DNA of 64,000 bases, from the NCBI RefSeq assembly GCF_001280065.1, contig NZ_LGEA01000001.1, positions 62,001-126,000 of the forward strand, read 5' to 3'. Positions 45,850 through 57,106 of this stretch are shown one piece after another. The notes under the pieces were generated by a model. That model saw only the letters and a program-made list of their open reading frames with translations. It was not told the origin of the DNA and did not search any database. This stretch comes from Streptomyces sp. NRRL B-1140. Lineage in GTDB: Bacteria; Actinomycetota; Actinomycetes; Streptomycetales; Streptomycetaceae. Position numbers and translations under genes: made by a program. Position 1 is the first letter of the stretch. Each line of letters opens with the position of its first letter.

Positions 45850-46617
45850 ATGCCGGAGCCTGCGTACGCTGCGCGGTCTCACACCCGGGAAGACGCCGCG
45901 CCCGCGGCGGGAGGCAGTGCGCCGGCGGCGATCCCGCCCTGCATGGCGACCATGGACGTCGTTCCGGACGGCGACCGGATGACCGTGACGATGTGGGGTG
46001 AGCTGGACCTGGGCAGCCGGCGGTTGCTGCCCGAGCTGTACGACATGCTCACCCTGTCGGGCGGCGGCATGGACCTGCGTCTGGACGCCGTCGGGTTCTG
46101 CGACTGCTCCGGCCTCAACGCCCTGCTGGACCTGCACGCCCGCGCCGTCGATCAGGGCAAGTCGGTCACCGTCCGCTCCTGCGGGGTCGCGGTCGAGCGC
46201 GTTCTCGACCTGACGGGCACCCGGGAGCTGTTCACGGGCCCCGGCCGGGCGGAGGACGCCGCGCCCCCGGCCCCGTCCGGCACGGCCCCTCCGGAGGAGG
46301 ACGGCCAGGACCTGCGCGCCGAAGTCGCCCAGCTGCGCCGTGCCATGCAGACCCGGCCCACCATCGACCTGGCCCGCGGCATCCTGATGGCCTCCTTCGG
46401 CCTGACTCCCGAGGCGGCCTGGAGTGTGCTGGTCAGGACCTCCCAGAACACCAACACCAAACTGCACGATCTGGCCGGAGACCTGGTGGGCACGGTAGGG
46501 GGAACGACCCTGCCGGAGCGGGTGCAGCGGCAGCTGGCCGCCGCGGTCGCCGGTGCCGACCGCCCGGACGAGGTGCCGACGCACCGCACCGGCGGCCCCG
46601 CCGGGAAGCCGGACTGA
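45850..46617 (+). CDS. STAS-ANTAR fusion protein
   Basis: A 255-residue protein. The N-terminal 35 residues are disordered; residues about 36-135 form a STAS (anti-sigma antagonist) domain with the DAVGFCDCSGLNALL segment where the regulatory Ser or Thr sits; residues about 155-215 form an ANTAR RNA-binding domain (EVAQLRRAMQTRPTIDLARG, then MASFGLTPEAAWSVLVRTSQ). This couples a partner-switching input to an antitermination output. No kinase is adjacent. ATG follows GAGGGAGAAC. Confidence 0.85.
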   Translation: MPEPAYAARSHTREDAAPAAGGSAPAAIPPCMATMDVVPDGDRMTVTMWGELDLGSRRLLPELYDMLTLSGGGMDLRLDAVGFCDCSGLNALLDLHARAVDQGKSVTVRSCGVAVERVLDLTGTRELFTGPGRAEDAAPPAPSGTAPPEEDGQDLRAEVAQLRRAMQTRPTIDLARGILMASFGLTPEAAWSVLVRTSQNTNTKLHDLAGDLVGTVGGTTLPERVQRQLAAAVAGADRPDEVPTHRTGGPAGKPD

Positions 46618-46667
46618 CCCGCCGGGGTCCGTCACACCCGTCCTGAGGCATCATGGCCAGGCCACCC

Positions 46668-46697
46668 GGCCACCTCCGGCCACCTCCGGCCATCACC
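46668..46697. repeat. Three 10-base tandem repeats
   Basis: Units of GGCCACCTCC (two exact, third GGCCATCACC) lie between the STAS-ANTAR and ROK genes. Short, GC-rich, not in a gene. Confidence 0.7.
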
Positions 46698-46716
46698 AGT
46701 CCTCACCGGGCGGGCA

Positions 46717-46771
46717 CTTTATAAAGCCCCTTTCCAAACCCCTTGTCGAAAGTCCCGGCAGCCCATAGCCT
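46717..46771 (+). promoter_or_regulatory. ROK gene promoter with palindrome and shared motif
   Basis: A perfect CTTTATAAAG (46717-46726) is followed by AACCCCTTGTCGAA (46737-46750), which recurs before the binding-protein gene. TTGTCG (46743-46748), 17 bases and TAGCCT (46766-46771) form a plausible promoter, so the motif would overlap the -35. Confidence 0.6.
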
Positions 46772-46834
46772 TGCGCCGCGCCGGTGCCGACGTCGATCCG
46801 GCCCGGCCGGTCTGGGAAGGAATGGGGCACCCCG

Positions 46835-48082
46835 GTGAAGCGCACATCACGTGACATCCGCACCGCGAACCGCTACGAGGTGCTGCGCCAGATCATCGCG
46901 GAGTCACCCACGTCACGGCAGGAGCTGGCGGCCGCCACGGGGCTCAGCCTCGCGACGGTCGCCACCCTCGTCGGCGAGCTGCTCGACCTGCGCATGATCA
47001 CCGAGGTCGGTTTCGAGGACTCCGCGGGCGGCCGCCCCCGGGGCCTGGTCGCCGTCAACGCCTCGGGCGGCGCGCTGATCGGCGTCGACATCGCCGAGAC
47101 CTACGTCCACGTCGAGCTGTTCGATCTCGGGCTGAACGTGCTGGCCCGCGCCGAGGAGGACGTCCGGCCCGGCGAGAGCCTGCCCGAGCAGGTGGTCGGG
47201 CATGTGGTCACCGCCGTCGGTTCGGTCGTGACGCAGGCCGGCATCGAGGGCGCCCGGGTGCTGGGCGTCGGGGTGAGCGTGCCGGGGCAGGTGGACCGCG
47301 CGACCGGCGTCTCCGAGTACGCGCCCAACTGGGACTGGCACGACGTACCGCTCCTCGACCTGCTCACCGAGCACATCGCCTACCCGCTGTACCTGGACAA
47401 CCCGCTGCGCGCCAGCGCGGTCGCCGAGCTGTGGTTCGGGGCCGCGCGCGGGCGCGGGAACGCGGTGGTGGTCAACCTGGGCACCGGCGTGGGCGCCGGA
47501 CTCGTCCTGGGCGGCGGACTGCACCGGGGGGTCAGCAACAGCGCCGGCGAGTGGGGCCACACCACGATGGTGCTGGACGGGCGGCCGTGCCGCTGCGGCA
47601 ACCACGGGTGCGTGGAGACCTACGTCGGCGCACGCGGCATCATGCAGAACCTGCGCGAGCTCGCTCCCGACAGCCCGCTGCTGCACGCCGACGACCAGAC
47701 GGCGACCATCGACGCCCTGGCCCGCGGGGTGGCGGCGGACGACCCCGTGGCGCGCCGGATCGTCCACGACACCGCCCGCTATCTGGGCGCCGGCGTCGCG
47801 GACCTGGTCAACCTGTTCAACCCCGAGATCGTCGTGCTGAGCAGCTGGGTGGCCCGCACCCTGGGCGAGCCGCTGCTGCACGAGGTGCGCGAGGCCGTGA
47901 CCCGGCACGCGTTGCCGCGGCCGCTGGCCGCCACGGAGGTCGTCCTCTCCCCGATCCCCACCGACCCGGTGTGCCTCGGCGCGGCGACGTTCGCGCTCGA
48001 AGGCGCGCTGCAGACCGTCGGGCAGAAGAACGGCAAACGCGCCGCCCCCGTGCGGAGCCGTACCACCACCCCACCCTCGTAA
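46835..48082 (+). CDS. ROK family transcriptional regulator
   Basis: A 415-residue repressor: an N-terminal winged helix (residues 1-70, EVLRQIIAESPTSRQELAAA, then ATVATLVGELL) joined to a ROK sugar-kinase-like domain. The ATP-type phosphate loop appears as VVNLGTGVGAGLVLGGGL and the zinc site as CRCGNHGCVE. ROK repressors bind sugars and leave their operators. GTG 46835 begins the conserved region, with GGGAAGGAA 12 bases before. It immediately precedes a carbohydrate importer and beta-galactosidase on the same strand and shares a promoter motif with them. Confidence 0.9.
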   Translation: MKRTSRDIRTANRYEVLRQIIAESPTSRQELAAATGLSLATVATLVGELLDLRMITEVGFEDSAGGRPRGLVAVNASGGALIGVDIAETYVHVELFDLGLNVLARAEEDVRPGESLPEQVVGHVVTAVGSVVTQAGIEGARVLGVGVSVPGQVDRATGVSEYAPNWDWHDVPLLDLLTEHIAYPLYLDNPLRASAVAELWFGAARGRGNAVVVNLGTGVGAGLVLGGGLHRGVSNSAGEWGHTTMVLDGRPCRCGNHGCVETYVGARGIMQNLRELAPDSPLLHADDQTATIDALARGVAADDPVARRIVHDTARYLGAGVADLVNLFNPEIVVLSSWVARTLGEPLLHEVREAVTRHALPRPLAATEVVLSPIPTDPVCLGAATFALEGALQTVGQKNGKRAAPVRSRTTTPPS

Positions 48083-48114
48083 CGGCGGAACCAACTCCTC
48101 CACCCCTCCCCCTC

Positions 48115-48186
48115 GTTCGAAATCGCGAACGTGATGCAACGCTTCGCACAGACTTCGTCCAACCCCTTGCCGAAGCCTTAGCCGAA
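48115..48186 (+). promoter_or_regulatory. Promoter/operator region of the carbohydrate importer operon
   Basis: An imperfect dyad GTTCG-N6-CGAAC (48115-48130), then AACCCCTTGCCGAA (48161-48174), identical at 13 of 14 bases to the motif before the ROK gene. TTGCCG (48167-48172) and a TAGCG box (about 48191-48195) form a possible promoter, so the motif again overlaps the -35. Confidence 0.6.
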
Positions 48187-48302
48187 GCTCTAGCGTCCCG
48201 CACCGCACCTCTCTTTGAGCCATCTGGCGCGAGCCTTCGGGCCGTGAGCCATCAGGCAGTGAGCCGCAGAGCCGCAGCCGCACTCGAGACAAGGACGTCA
48301 GC

Positions 48303-49568
48303 ATGTCGGCATCGAGCAACATGAACTGGGACCGCCGGAACGTACTGCGGGCCGCGATGGGCCTGGCCGCCGCGGGCGGACTGGCCGCGTGCGGCGGCAA
48401 CAACGGCCGGGGCGGCGGCTCCGGTTCGGGCACCAACCTGACGCAGATGTTCCACGCGTACGGTGAGGCGGGCACCGAGCAGGCCATCAAGAAGTACGCG
48501 AAGGCGTACAAGAAGGCCAACGTGACCACGCAGTGGATCACCAGCGCCGACTACGAGAGCAAGCTGTTCTCGTCCCTGCTCACCAAGAGCGCGCCGGACC
48601 TGTTCGAGTTCCACCCGCAGATCCAGATGGTGAAGAGCGGCCAGGTGGCGGACCTGACCGACATCATCGACCCGGTCAAGGACGACTTCAACCCGGCCGA
48701 CATCAAGTCGCACACGGTCGACGGGAAGATATACGGCGTCCGCATGATCGACGACCCGCAGTTCTTCTTCTACCGCAAGTCGATGCTGGAGAAGGCCAAG
48801 GTCGAGGTGCCGACCACGCTGGACGAGCTGATGGAGGCCGCGGCCAAGCTCACCACCGGCAAGGTCAAGGGCCTGTACATGGGCAACGACCTGCACTCGG
48901 TGATCAACCCGATGATCTGGTCGGCCGGTGCGGACACCCTCAACGAGAAGAACGAGATCGCCTACCACACCCCCGGCGTCGTCGAGGGCATCAAGAAGAT
49001 GCGCAAGCTGTTCACCAGCGGCGACCTCCTCCTCGGCGCCCCGACCGAGTCCTGGGACCCGTCCTCGTTCAACCAGGGCCTGTGCGCCATCCAGTTCTGC
49101 GGCATGTGGGCGATGCCGGCCATCCAGGACGCGCTCGGCGACGACTGGGGCGTCTTCCCCTTCCCGAAGACCGTCGACTCCGGCAAGCAGTCCGTCTACA
49201 ACGGCGGCTGGTCGATGTTCGTCAACGCCAAGGGCAAGGACGTCGACGCGGCCAAGGAGTACGTGAAGTGGCTGTGGATCGACCAGAAGCAGTACCAGGA
49301 GGACTGGGCCACCTCCTACGGCTTCCACATCCCGCCGCGCACCTCGCTCGCCAAGACCGCCGACAAGCTCAAGTCGGGCAACGCCGCTGAGGGCGTCAAG
49401 CTCTTCAACGAGTTCGGCCACTTCGACAACATCGGCTGGACCCAGGCGATGATCACCGCCCTCGAGGACGTCTTCGCCAACTCCGTCCGCAAGAGCATGG
49501 ACCCGGAGAAGGCCCTCGACAAGGCCGACGCGGCCGTCAACCGCGAGCTCAAGAAGCTGTTCGGATAG
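48303..49568 (+). CDS. Extracellular sugar-binding lipoprotein of an ABC importer
   Basis: A 421-residue solute-binding protein (CUT1 type). The N-terminus has a twin-arginine RRNVLRAAMG and a lipobox LAAC with Cys30, so it is exported (probably by Tat) and lipidated. The mature fold shows typical hinge strands (SADYESKLFSSLLTKSAPDL and NGGWSMFVNAKGKDV). It delivers an oligo- or monosaccharide to the two permeases that follow. The neighbours (ROK regulator, beta-galactosidase) suggest a beta-galactoside, but the fold alone does not show the sugar. Confidence 0.9.
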   Translation: MSASSNMNWDRRNVLRAAMGLAAAGGLAACGGNNGRGGGSGSGTNLTQMFHAYGEAGTEQAIKKYAKAYKKANVTTQWITSADYESKLFSSLLTKSAPDLFEFHPQIQMVKSGQVADLTDIIDPVKDDFNPADIKSHTVDGKIYGVRMIDDPQFFFYRKSMLEKAKVEVPTTLDELMEAAAKLTTGKVKGLYMGNDLHSVINPMIWSAGADTLNEKNEIAYHTPGVVEGIKKMRKLFTSGDLLLGAPTESWDPSSFNQGLCAIQFCGMWAMPAIQDALGDDWGVFPFPKTVDSGKQSVYNGGWSMFVNAKGKDVDAAKEYVKWLWIDQKQYQEDWATSYGFHIPPRTSLAKTADKLKSGNAAEGVKLFNEFGHFDNIGWTQAMITALEDVFANSVRKSMDPEKALDKADAAVNRELKKLFG

Positions 49569-49588
49569 GCCGCGGGACGGACCACGAC

Positions 49589-50554
49589 ATGTCGACCACC
49601 ACCGAGCCCGCCCTCGCGGGCTCCGCCTCGGCGAAGGCCTCACCGGCCAAGCCGCGGCGGGGCCTGCGGGGCAGCCCCGCCCTCGCCTTCTGGCTCTTCA
49701 CCGGGCCGTTCCTGATCGGCCTGGCGATCTTCGTCTACGCGCCGATCCTCTGGAGCCTCTGGCTCAGCTTCTTCGAGGCCCGTTTCACCGTCACGCCGGA
49801 CGAGTTCGTCGGCTTCGACAACTACGTGTACATGCTGACGAACGACGACTTCGTCGGCTCGCTCGGTACCTTCACCGTCTTCGCCGCGTTCATCGTGCCC
49901 ACCACCTGGGCGCTGTCGCTGGGCCTCGCCCTGTTGGTGAACCGGATGCGCTTCATGCGGGCGTTCTTCCGCTCGGTCTTCTTCCTGCCCACCGCGGTCA
50001 GCTATGTCGCCGCGTCGCTCATCTGGAAGATGTCCATCTTCAGCGGCGTCCGCTTCGGCCTGATGAACACGGTCCTCGGCTGGTTCGGGGTCGAGAACAT
50101 CGCCTGGCTGATCGACCCCAACCCGCCCTGGTACTGGCTGGTCATCGTGACCGCCCGGCTGTGGCTGCAGTCCGGCTTCTACATGATCCTCTTCATCGCC
50201 GCGCTGCAGAACATCCCGGACGAGCTCTACGAGGCCGCCGCCATCGACGGCGCCAAGTCGGGCTGGCAGACCTTCCGGTACATCACCCTGCCCCAGCTGC
50301 GCGCCACGTCCACCGCGGTGATCCTGCTGTTGCTCGTCGCCGCCTACCAGGCCTTCGACGAGTTCTTCAACCTGCTGTCGAAGACCACCTGGGGACGTCC
50401 GCCCCTCGTCGAGCTGTACTACAAGGCTCTGGGCGAAAGCCAGGACTACGGCGCCGGCAGCGCGGGCGCACTCATCCTGACCGTGCTGATCTGTGCCGTG
50501 ACCCTGCTCCAGGGCAAGATCATGGGCTTCGGAAGGGGTGACGAGTCCAAGTGA
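49589..50554 (+). CDS. ABC sugar permease 1 (MalF/UgpA-like)
   Basis: A 321-residue membrane protein with six helices and the EAA loop EAAAIDGAKSGWQTFRYITL that contacts the ATPase. It starts 20 bases after the binding-protein gene and overlaps the second permease by four bases (GTGA). No ATPase gene is in the operon; Streptomyces CUT1 importers usually borrow the shared MsiK ATPase encoded elsewhere. Confidence 0.93.
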   Translation: MSTTTEPALAGSASAKASPAKPRRGLRGSPALAFWLFTGPFLIGLAIFVYAPILWSLWLSFFEARFTVTPDEFVGFDNYVYMLTNDDFVGSLGTFTVFAAFIVPTTWALSLGLALLVNRMRFMRAFFRSVFFLPTAVSYVAASLIWKMSIFSGVRFGLMNTVLGWFGVENIAWLIDPNPPWYWLVIVTARLWLQSGFYMILFIAALQNIPDELYEAAAIDGAKSGWQTFRYITLPQLRATSTAVILLLLVAAYQAFDEFFNLLSKTTWGRPPLVELYYKALGESQDYGAGSAGALILTVLICAVTLLQGKIMGFGRGDESK

Positions 50555-51447
50555 CCACCACCATGACCAAGGTGCGCAAGGCCGCGCCGGCACCGGACGC
50601 GCCCAGCCGGGTCAGGCGCTCCGGCGGCGTGATGAGCTCCACCGGCCTCTACATCGCCACCGGCGTCGCCGCCTTCCTGTTCCTGGTCCCGTTCTACATC
50701 CTCGTCCGCAACGCCCTCTCCACGGACGCCGAGATCACCGGAGAGAACTGGAAGTTCTTCCCCACGGACATCCAGTGGGGGAACATCAAGGAGCTGTTCA
50801 CCGACGAGACGGTCCCCTTCGCCCAGTCCCTGTGGAACTCGGCGGTCGTGGCCACCCTGCACACCGTCGGCGTCCTGCTGGTGTGCTCCCTCGCCGGTTA
50901 CGGTCTGGCCCGCATCCCCTACAAGCACGCCAACAAGGTCTTCTACGCCGTCCTGGGGACCCTGATGGTCCCGACCGCGGTCACCTTCGTCCCGAGCTTC
51001 GTGCTGGTCTCCTCACTCGGCTGGGTCGACACCTACCGGGGTCTGATCATTCCCGGGCTGTTCAGTGGTTTCACCTGCTTCCTGTTCCGGCAGTACTTCC
51101 TGGGGTTCCCCAAGGAACTGGAGGAGGCGGCACGCATGGACGGGCTGGGCTACTTCGGCGCATACTGGCGCGTCGTAGTGCCGAACTCGCTGAACTTCTT
51201 CGCGGCGATGGCGACCATCACCTTCATCAACGGCTGGAACGCCTTCCTGTGGCCTCTGGTCATCGGCCAGGACCCCGGTTCCTGGACGGTGCAGGTCGCG
51301 CTGTCCAGTTACATGACCAACCAGACCGTCGTGTTCCACATGATCTTCATGGCCACGGCCGTATCCATCCTGCCCCTGGTCTTCGTCTTCCTCTTCCTCC
51401 AGCGCTGGCTGGTGCAGGGGATCGCACAGACCGGCATCAAGGGCTGA
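50551..51447 (+). CDS. ABC sugar permease 2 (MalG/UgpE-like)
   Basis: A 298-residue membrane protein with six helices and the EAA loop EEAARMDGLGYFGAYWRVVV. It pairs with the preceding permease. The GTG start is within the four-base overlap. The beta-galactosidase follows after 12 bases, so all four genes form one operon. Confidence 0.93.
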   Translation: MTTTMTKVRKAAPAPDAPSRVRRSGGVMSSTGLYIATGVAAFLFLVPFYILVRNALSTDAEITGENWKFFPTDIQWGNIKELFTDETVPFAQSLWNSAVVATLHTVGVLLVCSLAGYGLARIPYKHANKVFYAVLGTLMVPTAVTFVPSFVLVSSLGWVDTYRGLIIPGLFSGFTCFLFRQYFLGFPKELEEAARMDGLGYFGAYWRVVVPNSLNFFAAMATITFINGWNAFLWPLVIGQDPGSWTVQVALSSYMTNQTVVFHMIFMATAVSILPLVFVFLFLQRWLVQGIAQTGIKG

Positions 51448-54333
<2,886 letters not shown>

Positions 54334-54392
54334 GAAACTGATTAATCGATTGACCGATTGATCGACATTCCGACAGGCTCGGGATGTCATCC
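54334..54392. promoter_or_regulatory. AT-rich repeats between lacZ and the ABC exporter genes
   Basis: CGATTGAC and CGATTGAT lie in tandem (54347-54362), and AATCG-N6-CGATT (54344-54359) forms a dyad around them. The block is the most AT-rich part of this stretch and may be an operator for the next operon; no clear promoter pair was found. Confidence 0.4.
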
Positions 54393-54423
54393 GCGGCCGG
54401 TCGGCCCCCAGCCGACCGGCCGC
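54393..54423 (+). terminator. Hairpin after the lacZ operon
   Basis: A perfect 13-bp stem (54393-54405 with 54411-54423) and 5-base loop CCCCA, 60 bases after the lacZ stop and 34 bases before the ABC gene start. Confidence 0.85.
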
Positions 54424-54457
54424 CGCTGTGTTCACCGCAAGGAAGCTGGTGGGTCAG

Positions 54458-55453
54458 TTGAGTGTTGCCATCGAGGTCCGCGGGCTGTCCCGTACCTTTC
54501 ACACCACCGTCCGCCGCCCCGGTTTCATGGGCGCCGTCCGTTCCCTGGTCAACCCCGAGCGGGTGGCCAAGCACGCGGTCTCCGACATCACCTTCGACGT
54601 GGCCGCGGGCGAACTCCTCGCCCTGCTCGGGCCCAACGGCGCCGGCAAGTCCACCACCATCAAGATCCTCACCGGCATCCTCACGCCCACGTCCGGCGAG
54701 GCCCGGGTCGCGGGCGTGGTGCCGTACCGGGAACGCGAGCGCAACGCCCGGAACGTGGGCGCGGTGTTCGGGCAGCGCACCCAGCTGTGGTGGGACCTGC
54801 CGGTGCGCGAGTCGTTCGCGATCCTGCGGGACATCTACGAGGTCCCCAAGGCCGAACACACCGCGCGCCTCACGGAGTTCGACGAGATCCTGGAGCTGTC
54901 GTCGTTCTGGGACACCCGGGTCCGCCATCTCTCGCTCGGCCAGCGGGTGCGCAGCGATCTGGCCGCCGCCCTGTTGCACGACCCGCCGGTGGTGTTCCTC
55001 GACGAGCCGACCATCGGCATGGACGTGGTGGTGAAGGAGCAGGTGCGGGAGTTCCTGCGGCACCAGGTGGAGCAGCGTGGCCGTACGGTGCTGCTGACCA
55101 CGCACGACATGACGGAGGTCGAGCGGCTCGCCGAGCGGGTGGTGCTGGTCAACCACGGCCGGCTGATGCTGGACGGCTCGCTCGAGGAGATCCGCCGGAA
55201 GTTCGGCTCCACGTGGCAGGTGCGGGCCACGCTTGCCGATCCGCACACCGAGGTCGTCCCGCCGCCGGGCACCACGCTGCTGCGGCACACCGGCGGGCAG
55301 ATCGTCCTCGGACCCGACGGCCCGGACGCCCCCACCGTCCAGCAGGCGTTGAAGGCGGTGATCGAGCGGTTCGAGGTGGCGGACATCGCCCTGGACGAGG
55401 CGGACCTCGAGGACGTGATGCGGGCCGCGTACGCGCACGCCGGGGAGGTCTGA
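54458..55453 (+). CDS. ABC transporter ATPase (ABC-2 exporter type)
   Basis: A 331-residue ATPase. Walker A is GPNGAGKST, the signature LSLGQRVRSDL and Walker B VVFLDEPTIGMD are intact, followed by the switch LLTTHDMTEVERLA. The N-terminal extra segment (RRPGFMGAVRSLVNPE) is typical of the DUF990-associated exporter ATPases. It powers the two permeases that follow. Start is uncertain: TTG 54458 is four bases after GGTGGG, while GTG 54428 sits at the edge of the terminator hairpin. Confidence 0.9.
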   Translation: MSVAIEVRGLSRTFHTTVRRPGFMGAVRSLVNPERVAKHAVSDITFDVAAGELLALLGPNGAGKSTTIKILTGILTPTSGEARVAGVVPYRERERNARNVGAVFGQRTQLWWDLPVRESFAILRDIYEVPKAEHTARLTEFDEILELSSFWDTRVRHLSLGQRVRSDLAAALLHDPPVVFLDEPTIGMDVVVKEQVREFLRHQVEQRGRTVLLTTHDMTEVERLAERVVLVNHGRLMLDGSLEEIRRKFGSTWQVRATLADPHTEVVPPPGTTLLRHTGGQIVLGPDGPDAPTVQQALKAVIERFEVADIALDEADLEDVMRAAYAHAGEV

Positions 55454-55454
55454 C

Positions 55455-56258
55455 GTGGCCGCGCTCAGCGCTTGGCGCGCCGCCCGGGTCACCCCGCTCG
55501 GCGAGCTGAACGCACCGCCCCGGATGACCGCCGTCGCCCTCCGGCTGGCCGTGCAGGTGGTGCTCGTCTGGTCACTGTGGAGGGGCCTGTACGCGCAGTC
55601 CGGCACGACCGCGGGGCTCAGCCGCGACCAGGCCGTCACGTACGCCGTGCTGGCCGTACTGGCCTCCCGGCTGCGGGAGCTGGACCAGTACGCGGGCCGG
55701 GACACGGTCCTGCAGCACATGCACTTCGGCACCATCGTCTACTGGTACCTGCGCCCACTGCCGCCGCAGCGCTACTACGCCCTGCGGGCGGCAGGCGAGC
55801 AACTGTACGGGCTGGCCTGGGCGTCGACGGGGTACGCGATCTGCCTGGCCGCGGGCGTCGTCGAGCCGCCCGCCTCGTCCGCCGCTGCGGGGGTGTTCCT
55901 GCTCAGCCTGCTGCTGGGCCAGTGGGTCCTGTACTACGTGATGCTGGTGTTGGACCAGTTGTGCTTCTGGACGGTCCGCAACACCGCGGCCATGCTCATC
56001 CTGCTGTTCGCGCAGAACCTGCTGTCCGGGGTGTACGCGCCGCTGTGGTTCTTCCCGGACTGGTTCGTGACGATGAGCGCGTTCCTGCCCTTCCAGGCGA
56101 CGCTGAGCGTGCCGCTGTCGCTGTACGTGGGGCGTATCCCGCTGTCGGACGCGGCGTTCCAGCTCTCCGTGCAGGCGGTGTGGGTCGTGGTGCTGGCGCT
56201 GTTCACCCGGTTGCTGTGGCGGCGGGCCGCCCGGCGCGTGATCTCGCAGGGAGGCTGA
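55455..56258 (+). CDS. ABC-2 type permease subunit 1
   Basis: A 267-residue membrane protein with six predicted helices, of the ABC2 (DUF990-like) group. GTG 55455 starts one base after the ATPase stop and it ends one base before the next permease. The three genes form a heteromeric exporter whose cargo is not evident. Confidence 0.88.
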   Translation: MAALSAWRAARVTPLGELNAPPRMTAVALRLAVQVVLVWSLWRGLYAQSGTTAGLSRDQAVTYAVLAVLASRLRELDQYAGRDTVLQHMHFGTIVYWYLRPLPPQRYYALRAAGEQLYGLAWASTGYAICLAAGVVEPPASSAAAGVFLLSLLLGQWVLYYVMLVLDQLCFWTVRNTAAMLILLFAQNLLSGVYAPLWFFPDWFVTMSAFLPFQATLSVPLSLYVGRIPLSDAAFQLSVQAVWVVVLALFTRLLWRRAARRVISQGG

Positions 56259-56259
56259 G

Positions 56260-57066
56260 GTGTCGCTGAAGGCTCTGCGGATCGTGTGGCGCGTGACGGC
56301 GCTCAACTTCCGTGCACAGCTGGAGTACCGCACCGAGTTCCTGCTGATGATCGCGATCGGCGCGATCTGGCAGGTGTCGGTGATCGTGTTCGCCACGGTG
56401 CTGCTGTCCCGGTTCGCCGGGATGGGCGGCTGGGACAGCTCCGACGTGCTGCTGATTCCGGCGACGCGGATGCTGGCGCACGGGCTGTTCGTGCTGTTCC
56501 TGGGGCGCGTGCACTGGGCCGGACGGCAGGTCCAGGAAGGGCGGATCGACATCTATCTGATGCGCCCCATGCCGGTGCACCGGCAGATCCAGCTGGCGTT
56601 CTTCCCGACCAACGCCATCGGGGACCTGACGGTGGCGGCGGGCCTGATGGTGGGCGCGCTCTCCCGCAGCGACCTGGACTGGACGGCCGGCCGCGTCACG
56701 TACCTGGTCGCGGCCGTCCTCGGCGGCATGCTGCTGGAGGCCGCCCTGTTCACGGTGGTCGCCAGTGCGTCCCTGCGTTTCCCGGCCGCCGACATGTGGG
56801 GCCGCTGGCTGGAGGAACTCCTCGGCACCTTCGGCAGCTACCCGCTGAACGTCCTGCCGAGGGCGGTGGGCGGATTCCTCACCTTCGGTCTCCCGCTCGC
56901 GTTCGTCGCCTACTTCCCGGCGGCGGTCCTGACGGGCCACGGCCACTCGACCGGAGTCCCCTACTGGCTCGCTGCCGCCTCCCCGCTGCTCGGGCTGCTG
57001 GCGTATCTGGCGTCGCGGCTGGTGTGGCGGTGGAGTCTGCGGCACTACAGCGGGATCAACGGCTGA
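56260..57066 (+). CDS. ABC-2 type permease subunit 2
   Basis: A 268-residue membrane protein with six helices, homologous in style to the preceding permease but divergent (VWRVTALNFRAQLEYRTEFL opening, FGSYPLNVLPRAVGGFLTFG loop). It completes the exporter. A hairpin follows. Confidence 0.88.
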   Translation: MSLKALRIVWRVTALNFRAQLEYRTEFLLMIAIGAIWQVSVIVFATVLLSRFAGMGGWDSSDVLLIPATRMLAHGLFVLFLGRVHWAGRQVQEGRIDIYLMRPMPVHRQIQLAFFPTNAIGDLTVAAGLMVGALSRSDLDWTAGRVTYLVAAVLGGMLLEAALFTVVASASLRFPAADMWGRWLEELLGTFGSYPLNVLPRAVGGFLTFGLPLAFVAYFPAAVLTGHGHSTGVPYWLAAASPLLGLLAYLASRLVWRWSLRHYSGING

Positions 57067-57070
57067 CGGT

Positions 57071-57095
57071 CCGGCCCGCGCCGGGGGCGGGCCGG
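57071..57095. terminator. Hairpin between convergent genes
   Basis: A 9-bp GC stem (57071-57079 with 57087-57095) and 7-base loop in the 40-base gap between the exporter operon and the alpha/beta hydrolase. Confidence 0.7.
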
Positions 57096-57106
57096 GGTGA
57101 ACGGTG

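Noticed and set aside
46668..46697. 10-base tandem repeats as a possible start of a CRISPR or satellite array
   Set aside because: Only three units, no spacers; ordinary GC-rich repeat.
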